Part shown: positions 7,007 through 14,357 of the stretch, in pieces
Layout: the number at the start of each line of letters is the position of its first letter
Numbering within the stretch: the stretch's first letter is position 1
Assembly: GCF_964259225.1 (NCBI RefSeq)
Contig: NZ_CAXVKN010000048.1
Length of the DNA: 18,296 bases
Direction: 5' to 3' (one strand)
Source of the DNA: Catenibacterium mitsuoka_A
GTDB taxonomy: Bacteria; Bacillota_I; Bacilli_A; Erysipelotrichales; Coprobacillaceae
Program-made: the position numbers and the translations under genes
Notes under the pieces: model-generated
The model's input: the letters and a program-made list of their open reading frames with translations, nothing else
Database searches by the model: none
Told to the model about the DNA's origin: nothing

Positions 7007-8338
7007 ATGGATCAGAATATAAAGGATTGTTTTAAGAAATCATTGGATGAAACAGCTATTCCTGGTGAACTTTATAAGAAGTATTCTGTAAAGAAAGGCT
7101 TACGTAATGAAGATGGTACTGGTGTATTAGTTGGTTTGACAAATATATCAGATGTAGTGGGGTACAAGAAGGTTGATGGTGAAAAAGTTGATGACTATGG
7201 TACATTGTATTATCGTGGTATCAATGTAAAGGATATTATCGAGAATGGAAAAGGTCGTCGTTTCTTATATGAAGAAGTCTGCTTCTTGATTCTATTTGGT
7301 TATTTACCAAATAGAGAGGAATTAGAGCACTTTAAGAAGATGATTAGCGATCGTTACACCTTGCCTGAAAGATACCTAGAATTAAATATTTTGGGTTATC
7401 CAGAGAAGAATCTAATGAACAAGCTACAAAGAGAAGTATTGATGCTTTATAGCTATGATGATGATCCAGATAATGTAGGTGTATTAGAAACATTGGATAA
7501 GGGAATTGATTTGATTGCGAAGATTCCTGTTATTGTCAGCTATACATATCAATCAAAAGTACATCATTTTGATAAGGGAACTATGATTATTCATCATCAG
7601 AATTATGATTATTCTATTGCTGAACAGATTTTATATTTATTAAGAAGAGATGGTACTTTCTCTAATAAGGAAGCAGAAGTACTTAATACTGCACTTATTC
7701 TTCATGCTGATCATGGTGGAGGTAACAACTCTACATTCACAAATGTTGTTATATCTTCTACTGGTACAGATATCTATTCTGCTATTTCAGGGGCTATTGG
7801 GTCATTGAAAGGTCCAAAGCATGGTGGTGCAAATTTGGCTGTTAAGAAGCAGATGGAACTTGTTATTAACGAAATTGGTATACAGGCTTCAGAACTTCGT
7901 ATTAGACAAATAGTCCAGGACATCTTAGATGGGGACTTTAATGATCATACAGGACTTATTTATGGTATTGGACATGCTGTATATACATTAAGTGATCCAC
8001 GTAGTGAAATCTTAGCAAAACAATGTGAAGAATTATCATATGAGAAATTTAGACATGATGAATATGAATTTTATAGAAAATTCTCAGCTATTGCGATTGA
8101 GGAAATCTATAAGCGAAAAGGTATTCATGTCTGTACAAACGTCGATTTCTATAGTGGTTTAGTTTATGATATGCTTGGCATTCCTGAAGATCTTTATACA
8201 TTACTCTTTGTAATTGGTAGAACAGTTGGATGGGTTGCTCATAATATTGAATCTAAGCTTTATAGTGGACGAATTGTTAGACCTGCCACTAAATTTGTGG
8301 GAGAACTTAAAGAATATAAAAATATCGAAGATAGATAG
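7007..8338 (+). CDS. gltA: Citrate synthase (citrate/2-methylcitrate synthase family)
   Basis: This 443-residue enzyme condenses oxaloacetate with acetyl-CoA (or an acyl-CoA relative) to citrate. The two active-site histidine regions are LHADHGGGNNST (232-243) and KGPKHGGAN (268-276). GIGHAVYTLSDPR (320-332) binds the substrate, with the arginine of the common GHRVY form replaced by alanine, and NVDFYSG (378-384) holds the catalytic aspartate D380. The N-terminal 40 residues form an extension. The GHAVY form is known from many anaerobic Bacillota, where citrate synthase feeds 2-oxoglutarate and glutamate synthesis. No aconitase or isocitrate dehydrogenase gene is adjacent, so it is a single-gene unit with its own promoter, AAGGAG 8 nt before the ATG, and a terminator. 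Confidence 0.9.
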   Translation: MDQNIKDCFKKSLDETAIPGELYKKYSVKKGLRNEDGTGVLVGLTNISDVVGYKKVDGEKVDDYGTLYYRGINVKDIIENGKGRRFLYEEVCFLILFGYLPNREELEHFKKMISDRYTLPERYLELNILGYPEKNLMNKLQREVLMLYSYDDDPDNVGVLETLDKGIDLIAKIPVIVSYTYQSKVHHFDKGTMIIHHQNYDYSIAEQILYLLRRDGTFSNKEAEVLNTALILHADHGGGNNSTFTNVVISSTGTDIYSAISGAIGSLKGPKHGGANLAVKKQMELVINEIGIQASELRIRQIVQDILDGDFNDHTGLIYGIGHAVYTLSDPRSEILAKQCEELSYEKFRHDEYEFYRKFSAIAIEEIYKRKGIHVCTNVDFYSGLVYDMLGIPEDLYTLLFVIGRTVGWVAHNIESKLYSGRIVRPATKFVGELKEYKNIEDR

Positions 8339-8340
8339 GA

Positions 8341-8370
8341 AAAGTGCGACTAAAATCGCATTTTTTCTTT
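8341..8370 (+). terminator. Terminator of the citrate synthase gene
   Basis: GTGCGA (8345-8350) pairs with TCGCAT (8357-8362), with one G-T pair, and the A run before and T run after extend the stem. The loop is CTAAAA. The T run continues to 8367. Confidence 0.75.
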
Positions 8371-8396
8371 TGTTTTCAATAAAAACACTACACTTT

Positions 8397-8426
8397 TGAA
8401 CCAATAAATGTTACTATCTTTATAAG
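8397..8426 (+). promoter_or_regulatory. Possible promoter of the 29-aa membrane peptide
   Basis: TTGAAC (8397-8402) lies 18 bp before TATAAG (8421-8426), immediately after the citrate synthase terminator and 27 bp before the peptide start codon. Confidence 0.4.
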
Positions 8427-8452
8427 GAAGTTATCCTCTCAAGGAGAAATAT

Positions 8453-8542
8453 ATGGTTGTTTCCTATTTATTGACAATATGTGGTTCTTTAATCATAATT
8501 ATTGGAGCTGCTGTATTTATTATTGGAAAACACAGCAAATAG
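8453..8542 (+). CDS. Single-span membrane peptide (29 aa), function unknown
   Basis: The open frame is below usual length cut-offs but has all the parts of a gene: a strong AAGGAG (8441-8446) 6 nt before the ATG, a TAG stop at 8540-8542, a promoter candidate upstream and a 16-bp terminator hairpin starting 3 nt after the stop. The product begins MVVSYLLTIC, continues as an unbroken hydrophobic helix (about residues 4-25, with SLIIIIGAAVFIIG) and ends with the basic tail KHSK. This is the look of a one-helix membrane peptide, as found in small regulatory membrane proteins and type I toxins. I do not recognise a family, and I see no antisense RNA gene that would make it a toxin-antitoxin pair. 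Confidence 0.65.
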   Translation: MVVSYLLTICGSLIIIIGAAVFIIGKHSK

Positions 8543-8545
8543 ACC

Positions 8546-8581
8546 ACTCCGGCTTAATTTTAAAATTAAGTCGGAGTTTTT
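8546..8581 (+). terminator. Strong terminator after the 29-aa peptide
   Basis: The arms 8546-8561 and 8562-8577 are complementary over 16 bp (start ACTCCGGCTTAATTTT) with a single G-T pair and are followed by TTTT. The stem is nearly loopless at the centre. Reading leftwards the hairpin is symmetric but lacks a T run. Confidence 0.88.
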
Positions 8582-8603
8582 AGTTGCTTAGTATTTAAAT
8601 CTT

Positions 8604-9120
8604 CACCTAATGCTAGTTGATCCTTATTGTTATTGCATGTCTACTTCGCCTCTATCGTATAGGATACTTGTATCCACAACCATTTATATCTGCATTTAGT
8701 ACATTCTCATCAGCAATTCTATACTGTCCACAATTTATTCTCTTTCTACTGAAATGGTCTTATCCCAAAAGCTGGCCTTTGAGGTGTACGATTCTTCCTA
8801 TATTGCAAGTATGATGCCATTTGATTTACAGAGATATTCAAGCTTATCTTGAAGTATCTTATAGGGGATATCATATTACTTTTACCTATATTGGAATACT
8901 TCTGAAGTGTTTCATTATAGCCCACGATAAGTGTTCCTATATCATTATCAAGACAGTAATTAATCACAATGTGTGCTGTAGTCTTTGATTCTATTGTTGT
9001 GCTTACGCACTATTTTTTTGGTCATCTTATTGTCATAGTTCTGTTTTTCCTTGATGGACTCTAATCGTGCATTCTCCTGTCAATTTTATATATCTTATAC
9101 TCTCTTTCATTCTAGACTAC
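8604..9120 (-). pseudogene. Decayed tnpB (IS605 OrfB-type RNA-guided nuclease) remnant
   Basis: Joining frames on the minus strand rebuilds the C-terminal half of a TnpB protein. The pieces are RLESIKEKQNYDNKMTKK followed by IVRKHNNRIKDYS (9067-8975); INYCLDNDIGTLIVGYNE and QKYSNIGK (8964-8860), with the RuvC-II glutamate in GYNE; DKLEYLCKSNGI and EESYTSKASFWDKT (8848-8750); KRINCGQYRIADENVLNADING (8744-8680 region), with the RuvC-III aspartate; and VVDTSILYDRGEVDMQ to a stop at 8632-8630. At least four frameshifts, an in-frame stop, a missing block after NADING and the absence of the whole N-terminal half make it dead. The right-end/guide scaffold is lost; similarity ends near 8604. Confidence 0.8.
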
Positions 9121-9134
9121 TTAATTATAAGCAC

Positions 9135-9158
9135 AAAAAAAGCGCCGAAGCGCTTTTT
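9135..9158 (-). terminator. Terminator of ilvE
   Basis: The perfect inverted repeat AAAAAGCGC (9137-9145) / GCGCTTTTT (9150-9158) with loop CGAA lies 3 nt beyond the ilvE stop; on the minus strand the left A run reads as a T run. Its symmetry would also let it act from the other side. Confidence 0.85.
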
Positions 9159-9160
9159 GA

Positions 9161-10225
9161 TTATTTTACTTTATGAATCCAGTTGAACTTATCTGGAAGT
9201 TTACCCCATTGGATACCTGTTAAAGTATCATATAATTTCTGAGTTAATTCACCAGTCTTGAAGTCATTGATAAGAACTTCTTCACCCTTATAACATAATT
9301 CACCAACTGGAGAAATAACTGCTGCAGTACCTGTACCCCAAGCTTCTTTTAAAGCACCAGTACGTCCTGCTTCCATTAATTCATCAACACTTAGATGACG
9401 CTCTTCTACTTTATAGCCCCAGTCACGAAGAATTGTAAGCATAGAATCTCTTGTAACACCTGGAAGTACTGAACCTTCAAGAGGTGCAGTCACTACTGTA
9501 TCGTTGATTAAGAACATGATGTTCATAGAACCAACTTCTTCAACATACTTTCTTTCCTGACCATCTAGCCATAATACCTGAGTATAACCATGTTCTTCAG
9601 CTTTTACCTGAGCAGCAAGTGAACCAGCATAGTTACCACCACATTTAGTGAAACCAGTACCACCCTTAACAGCTCTTACAAATTCATCTTCAATCCAAAT
9701 CTTAACTGGTGCAACACCTTCAGGATAATAGTTTCCAACTGGTGTTAAGATAATAACGAATTTATATTTATTTGCTGGATGAACACCAACACCTGGTTCA
9801 GTCGCAAACATGAATGGACGAATATATAAAGAAGTTTCAGGTGCAGTAGGAATCCAATCCTGTTCATACTTAACAAGAGTTTCTACAGCTTCTACGAAGT
9901 CTTCTTCTGGTAATTCAGCCATACATAAACGTTTGTTTGAGTTTCTCATACGTTTCGCATTCATTTCTGGACGGAATAACTGAACATTTCCTTCTGGATC
10001 ACGATAAGCCTTTAAGCCTTCAAAAGTTTCCTGTGCATAGTGAAGGACCATTGTAGCTGGATCCATCTGAATTGGAGCATATGGTACAATACGTGCATCA
10101 TGCCATCCTTTTTCAGAATCCCAATCATATACAAACATATGATCTGTAAAATATTTACCGAAGCCAAGATTTGACTGATCTGGCTTTTCTTTAAGAGTCT
10201 TTGCTCTTTCTACTTTGATTTCCAT
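9161..10225 (-). CDS. ilvE: Branched-chain amino acid aminotransferase
   Basis: The 354-residue product is a fold-type IV PLP enzyme of the BCAT type II group, which exchanges amino groups between leucine, isoleucine or valine and 2-oxoglutarate in the cytoplasm. Visible landmarks are QETFEGLKAYR (65-75), LYIRPFMFATEPGVGV (133-148), the PLP lysine K194 in GFTKCGGNYAGSL, the EEVGSMN phosphate/substrate segment (229-235), LPGVTRDS (254-261) and GTGTAAVISPVG (297-308). The length and order match the family fully. The ATG is preceded by AAAGGGGG, and a promoter with TATAAT is present. It is a single-gene unit with its own terminator. No T-box leader was seen. Confidence 0.95.
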   Translation of the reverse strand: MEIKVERAKTLKEKPDQSNLGFGKYFTDHMFVYDWDSEKGWHDARIVPYAPIQMDPATMVLHYAQETFEGLKAYRDPEGNVQLFRPEMNAKRMRNSNKRLCMAELPEEDFVEAVETLVKYEQDWIPTAPETSLYIRPFMFATEPGVGVHPANKYKFVIILTPVGNYYPEGVAPVKIWIEDEFVRAVKGGTGFTKCGGNYAGSLAAQVKAEEHGYTQVLWLDGQERKYVEEVGSMNIMFLINDTVVTAPLEGSVLPGVTRDSMLTILRDWGYKVEERHLSVDELMEAGRTGALKEAWGTGTAAVISPVGELCYKGEEVLINDFKTGELTQKLYDTLTGIQWGKLPDKFNWIHKVK

Positions 10226-10254
10226 TATTAAAATCCCCCTTTAGAATTGTTCTC

Positions 10255-10283
10255 ATTATAGTACTATCATTTGCTAGATGCAA
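10255..10283 (-). promoter_or_regulatory. Promoter of ilvE
   Basis: On the minus strand TATAAT (10260-10255) lies exactly 17 bp from TTGCAT (10283-10278). It is about 30 bp upstream of the ATG and its AAAGGGGG ribosome binding site. Confidence 0.65.
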
Positions 10284-10308
10284 TACAAAATGAGGAAATA
10301 ATACAAAA
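10282..10308. repeat. 9-bp direct repeat upstream of the ilvE promoter
   Basis: AATACAAAA occurs at 10282-10290 and again at 10300-10308, 18 bp from start to start, abutting and upstream of the ilvE -35. The spacing of just under two helical turns suits paired binding of a regulator on one face of the DNA, but AT-rich chance repeats are possible. Confidence 0.4.
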
Positions 10309-10344
10309 CAATTTATATAATTTATGGAAAACAGAAAAATAACA

Positions 10345-10869
10345 CTAAATCACTTTAACTTGCAAACTCTTTTCTAATACTGTAAGAGCTGCTTTTTCTA
10401 GGTTTTCATCAAAAGAAGCACATCCTTTTGTATCTACTTCAATTAAAGCCTCAGGAAGAGCACTCTTAATCATAATACAATTAGAAATGACACAAATATC
10501 AGTCACTACTCCTACTACTCTTACTTCTTCGTAAGCTGTATCCTTTAATAAGTTCGCAAGCATTAAAGATGGGAAAGTATTCTTTTCAATCACTGTATGA
10601 TTTCTACTTAAAGACTGCAATTCTCCATAAAGTTCATGTCCTTTTGTCTGTGAGATACAATGAGGTACAGGTAAATTCTTACCTTCCTGTGTCTCTAGAT
10701 AGTTATTAAAGTGTGTATCTTTAGTAAACCAGACATCTTCACCTTCTTCTTCATATTTCTTTACTAATGAAATGATATAAGGGGCAATCTTGGGTGCTTT
10801 TTCAAATCCAAGTGCACCATCCACAAAATCATTCTGATAATCTACAACAACTAGTAGTTTCTTACTCAT
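10345..10869 (-). CDS. pncA: Nicotinamidase-like isochorismatase-family cysteine hydrolase
   Basis: This 174-residue hydrolase has the catalytic triad D10 (VVDYQNDF), K96 (IEKNTF) and C126 (VTDICV, with the cis-peptide position before it). The metal-binding pattern of nicotinamidases is also present: D51 and H53 in KDTHFNNYL and H70 in LPVPHC. Nicotinamidase turns nicotinamide into nicotinate for NAD salvage; the metal site makes this more likely than an isochorismatase or ureidoacrylate hydrolase. I chose the ATG at 10869, which has AAGGAGG directly upstream. The longer frame from 10926 would begin inside the promoter region. It is transcribed away from the LUD-domain operon. Confidence 0.85.
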   Translation of the reverse strand: MSKKLLVVVDYQNDFVDGALGFEKAPKIAPYIISLVKKYEEEGEDVWFTKDTHFNNYLETQEGKNLPVPHCISQTKGHELYGELQSLSRNHTVIEKNTFPSLMLANLLKDTAYEEVRVVGVVTDICVISNCIMIKSALPEALIEVDTKGCASFDENLEKAALTVLEKSLQVKVI

Positions 10870-10890
10870 AATGAAACCTCCTTTTTTAAT

Positions 10891-10920
10891 TATTATAACG
10901 CACTTTGATATGTTATAATA
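10891..10920. promoter_or_regulatory. Mirror-symmetric overlapping divergent promoters
   Basis: A perfect inverted repeat, TATTATAAC (10891-10899) and GTTATAATA (10912-10920) with 12 bp between, places TATAAT on the minus strand at 10897-10892 and TATAAT on the plus strand at 10914-10919. At 17 bp spacing each promoter's -35 window (TATTAT) is the other's -10. The plus side has an extended TG (10911-10912, TGTTATAAT). The minus promoter serves the nicotinamidase gene, the plus promoter the five-gene LUD operon. Confidence 0.65.
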
Positions 10921-10940
10921 GAGCACAGAGAGGTGTTTTT

Positions 10941-11582
10941 ATGGATAAGAATTTATTGGGTATGTATGATTTGAAAATTGAAAGATTAAAGAAAGCATTA
11001 GAAAGAAATAACATGACCTGTAATGTATTTAATACAGAAGAAGAACTTCATGATTATTTTAAAACAATTTTCAAGGACCAAAAGGTAGTGGCAGTAGGTG
11101 GTTCTATGTCACTTGATGAAATGCATGTATTAGATTTAGTACGTGCAAGTGATGTGAATTTTCTTGATCGTTATGCTAAAGGATTAACTAAAGAAGAAAT
11201 CAATGCGATTCATCATGAAGCATTTAATGCGGATATTTATTTAACGAGTACCAATGCAATGACAACAGATGGCTGTTTATATAATATTGATGGCAATGGT
11301 AATAGAGTGGCTGCAATGATCTATGGGCCTAAGGATGTTTATGTAGTTGCTGGTGTCAATAAGATCTTTGAATCAGAAGAAGAAGCCATTGATCATATTA
11401 AAAACGTGTCAGCACCGGCAAATGCAATCAGACTAAACCGTCAAACAGGATGTGCTGTTGCTGGTAAGTGTGTCAATTGCATGTCAGATCAAAGAATTTG
11501 TGCATCTTATGTCAAACTTGCACACCAGGGAAACAAGGATAGAATCCATGTAATTATTATGAGACAGGAGTTAGGTTATTAA
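10941..11582 (+). CDS. LUD-domain protein (lactate utilization LutC/YkgG-like) with cysteine cluster
   Basis: The 213-residue product has the LUD (former DUF162) core: VAVGGSMSLDEM (50-61), the TSTNAMTTDGCLYNIDGNGNR segment (103-122) and AAMIYGPKDVYVVAGVNK (124-141). The family includes LutC/LldG subunits of iron-sulfur lactate oxidase complexes. LutA and LutB are absent here, so that role is not supported. A cysteine cluster C171-x5-C177-x2-C180-x6-C187 near the end may bind a metal or cluster, as in stand-alone clostridial LUD proteins. I chose the ATG at 10941, behind GAGAGGTG; the longer frame from 10905 overlaps the promoter. First gene of a five-gene operon. Confidence 0.82.
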   Translation: MDKNLLGMYDLKIERLKKALERNNMTCNVFNTEEELHDYFKTIFKDQKVVAVGGSMSLDEMHVLDLVRASDVNFLDRYAKGLTKEEINAIHHEAFNADIYLTSTNAMTTDGCLYNIDGNGNRVAAMIYGPKDVYVVAGVNKIFESEEEAIDHIKNVSAPANAIRLNRQTGCAVAGKCVNCMSDQRICASYVKLAHQGNKDRIHVIIMRQELGY

Positions 11583-11583
11583 T

Positions 11584-13026
11584 ATGAAGGCAGGAATACT
11601 ATGTCCTATCTCTGCACTACCATCATCTTATGGTGTAGGAGATTTTGGAAAGAACGCATATACATTTGTAGATCAGCTAAAGAAATCAGATGTAAAGATC
11701 TGGCAGATCTTACCACTTAATCCTTTAGCATATGGGAATTCACCTTATCAGCCATATTCATCTTATGCGGGTGATGAACTTTATATTGATTTAGAAGATT
11801 TAGTTAATGATGGATTACTTGAAAAAGATGAATTAAAAACATTTAATAAACAGGCTGAAACAGTGGAATATGAAGCTGTACGTACACATAAAGAAGACTT
11901 ATTAAGACTCGCATATAAAAGATTTGAATTTAATGATGATTTTAAACAGTTTATAAAAGACAATAAATGGGTTGAGGGTTATGCATTATTTCGTACTTTT
12001 AAATTAACAAATGAGGGAAAGCCATGGACAGAGTGGCATGAGGAATATAAGGAGTTCCCTAAACATCAATCTTTTGAACTATTACCTTTTGAGAAAGAAA
12101 TCAATTATCAGGAGTTTTTACAGTATTATTTCTTCAAACAATGGTATGCATTAAAGAAATATGCGAATGATCAGGGTATTATGATTATAGGGGATATGCC
12201 TATCTATGTAGGATTAGATAGTGCTGATTGCTGGTTAGATCAGGAAGACTTCTTATTAGAAGAAGATGGCACACCTTCATTTGTAGCAGGTGTACCACCT
12301 GATTATTTTAGTGAATTTGGACAAAGATGGGGTAACCCTATCTATGACTGGAATCATCTAGAAAAGACAAATTTCAAGTTTTGGATTGATAGAATTCATA
12401 GTGCGAATAAGCTTTATGATGAAGTACGTATTGATCATTTCCGTGGATTTGATACTTATTGGAAGATTCCAGCATCAGAACCAACTGCAGTAGTAGGGGA
12501 ATGGGTAGAAGCACCAGGCTATGCACTATTTGACAAATTATTTGAAGAATATCCAGATACACATATTCTTGCAGAAGATTTAGGCTTATTAAGAGATGAA
12601 GTGTATGAACTAAGAGATCATTATAATTTCAAGGGAATGTATATCTTCCAGTTCCATTACAAAGATGAATTTGATTTTGATAAGGTTGTTGTTTATAGCG
12701 GTACACATGATAATGATACATTAATGGGATGGTATGATAATCTTGATAAAGATAGCTTAAAGGATGTAGAACTCTTATTAGATGGTTATAAGGAACGTAA
12801 ATTACATCGTCAGATGATTCATTATTGTATGGATTTACCTGCTGAATCTGTCATTATTCCAGTATGGGATCTTTTAGGAGAACCAGAAACATCACGCTTT
12901 AATACTCCAGGTACTATTGGATCTCCTAACTGGGAATGGAAGATGTCACGCTTTACAGAATTCAATAAAGAAATGAAATTCATGAAGAAAATCATTCATG
13001 ATACGAATCGAGATGAAACTCTATGA
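11584..13026 (+). CDS. malQ: 4-alpha-glucanotransferase (GH77 amylomaltase)
   Basis: The 480-residue enzyme is the usual length for GH77. It breaks and rejoins alpha-1,4-glucan chains, releasing glucose from maltooligosaccharides in cytoplasmic maltodextrin or glycogen use. Visible motifs are PLAYGNSPYQPYSS (47-60), the GDMPIYVGLDSADCW segment (203-217), nucleophile D284 in VRIDHFRGF, acid/base E331 in ILAEDLG and D376 in SGTHDND; the family's three acidic catalytic residues are all present. The start is 1 nt after the LUD stop, and its stop overlaps the next start (ATGA at 13023-13026). No maltose phosphorylase, glycogen phosphorylase or maltodextrin transporter accompanies it here. Confidence 0.95.
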   Translation: MKAGILCPISALPSSYGVGDFGKNAYTFVDQLKKSDVKIWQILPLNPLAYGNSPYQPYSSYAGDELYIDLEDLVNDGLLEKDELKTFNKQAETVEYEAVRTHKEDLLRLAYKRFEFNDDFKQFIKDNKWVEGYALFRTFKLTNEGKPWTEWHEEYKEFPKHQSFELLPFEKEINYQEFLQYYFFKQWYALKKYANDQGIMIIGDMPIYVGLDSADCWLDQEDFLLEEDGTPSFVAGVPPDYFSEFGQRWGNPIYDWNHLEKTNFKFWIDRIHSANKLYDEVRIDHFRGFDTYWKIPASEPTAVVGEWVEAPGYALFDKLFEEYPDTHILAEDLGLLRDEVYELRDHYNFKGMYIFQFHYKDEFDFDKVVVYSGTHDNDTLMGWYDNLDKDSLKDVELLLDGYKERKLHRQMIHYCMDLPAESVIIPVWDLLGEPETSRFNTPGTIGSPNWEWKMSRFTEFNKEMKFMKKIIHDTNRDETL

Positions 13027-14357
13027 AAAGAGCCATTGTATTAAGTGGTGGAGGATCTAAAGGAGCCTATGAAGCAGGTTTCTTACTTGCTGCAAAAGAA
13101 TTAAACCAACATTTTGATATTGTGACAGGAACTTCTATTGGTGCGCTCAATGGTGCATTAGTTGCTATGGGAGACTATGAAGGATTAGAGTATACATGGA
13201 ATATATTAGATATGGATCATGTCTTTAATAATGCACCTGATTTGACTGATTTAAAAGATGACTTTATGACAACTTCTTTATTTAATAAGGAAGAGGGAAG
13301 TAACTTGTCAGAACTTAAAGAATCCATTGCGCAGCAGACATCTCTTGCACAATCTTTTTTGAAATACTATTTCAAAAACAAAGGGGCTGATAATACCCCT
13401 TTTGTAGAACACTGCCGTGGACTTATGGATGAAGAACGCTTATTATCTTCACCTATTGATTTTGGTATATGTACAGTGCAGTTTCCAAGCATGAAAGCAT
13501 GTTATAAGACTAAATCAGAAATAGAAAGAGGTCATATGCTTGACTATTTACTTGCAAGTAGTGCCTGTTTTCCAGTCTTTCCAATGACAGAAATAAATGG
13601 TAATAAGTATATTGATGGGGGATTTAGTGATAACCTTCCTATTGATCTTGCTTTAGATATGGGAGCTGATGAAATAGTCGTAGTGGATATGCATCTTATT
13701 CCAGTTCATCCACAATATATCAATCGTCCTTCTATTCTTTATTCATGTCCACCAGTTGATTTAGGTGGTTTTATGGACTTTAATAAGGATGCACTAGAAA
13801 GAAATAAGCGTTTGGGCTACTTAATGGCTTATAAGTTATTTGGAAATTATGAAGGCAATCAGTATACTTTTCTTCCTTCAAATCAGACAGTATTTCATGA
13901 TTACTATAAACAATTATTGATGATGGAAAAAGAAATGAGAGGATTCTTTAATAGTAATTCTTCAGAACTGACATCTTTATTATTAGAAGCCAATCATCAA
14001 ATGATCTTAAATCTCAAAGATTATACATATATTACTTTAGATTTTATTGGAGAATTAATGGGTTTTGATGATTTAAAGGTTTATGCGTTTGAAGAATACA
14101 AAAATATGATTCGTAATGCATTTGAGAAATATATGGAGAAGGATTATTTCCCTCAGGAACTAAGTCTGACAAAGGTGAATCTATCTTTCTTACAAAATCA
14201 TCTCAATAGAGAATCGATTGTGGGATTCTTTCTACATCAAATGAAATACAAGGAAGCAATGGATATGAAGTCGTATTATACGTTCTGTAGAAAGGAATTA
14301 ATGATGGCTTCATTGATTTATATATTAATGGGAGGTGGATCAAATGAACATCATTAA
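13023..14357 (+). CDS. Patatin-like phospholipase family protein
   Basis: The 444-residue product has a complete patatin Ser-Asp dyad: oxyanion loop SGGGSKGAYEAG (8-19), nucleophile S38 in GTSIG, and D198 in YIDGGFSDNLPID (a DGG motif). The patatin domain covers about residues 3-225. The C-terminal 200 residues are unlike the core, hydrophilic and partly helical, and I cannot assign them. Family members are cytoplasmic or membrane-surface acyl hydrolases of lipids. It overlaps malQ by 4 bp and the GNAT-like gene by 14 bp, so it is translated as part of the operon. No signal peptide is seen. Confidence 0.88.
   Translation: MKRAIVLSGGGSKGAYEAGFLLAAKELNQHFDIVTGTSIGALNGALVAMGDYEGLEYTWNILDMDHVFNNAPDLTDLKDDFMTTSLFNKEEGSNLSELKESIAQQTSLAQSFLKYYFKNKGADNTPFVEHCRGLMDEERLLSSPIDFGICTVQFPSMKACYKTKSEIERGHMLDYLLASSACFPVFPMTEINGNKYIDGGFSDNLPIDLALDMGADEIVVVDMHLIPVHPQYINRPSILYSCPPVDLGGFMDFNKDALERNKRLGYLMAYKLFGNYEGNQYTFLPSNQTVFHDYYKQLLMMEKEMRGFFNSNSSELTSLLLEANHQMILNLKDYTYITLDFIGELMGFDDLKVYAFEEYKNMIRNAFEKYMEKDYFPQELSLTKVNLSFLQNHLNRESIVGFFLHQMKYKEAMDMKSYYTFCRKELMMASLIYILMGGGSNEHH

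Noticed and set aside
8617..8814. Plus-strand open frame of 65 codons
   Set aside because: It is the antisense of the tnpB remnant, has no ribosome binding site and overlaps better-supported protein similarity on the other strand.
8746..8967. Minus-strand 73-codon frame as a stand-alone gene
   Set aside because: Only its first half is TnpB-like; the second half is out of frame with the TnpB reading, so it is part of the pseudogene and not a gene.
9001..9010. GTGC-GTAA-GCAC-type hairpin on the minus strand (9000-9011)
   Set aside because: It lies in the RKHNN coding part of the tnpB remnant and lacks other structure; similarity to the GTAA-loop hairpin at 16136-16151 is likely chance.
10226..10344. 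T-box or other riboswitch before ilvE
   Set aside because: The space between promoter and start codon is only about 30 nt, too short for a riboswitch, and no T-box sequence is present.
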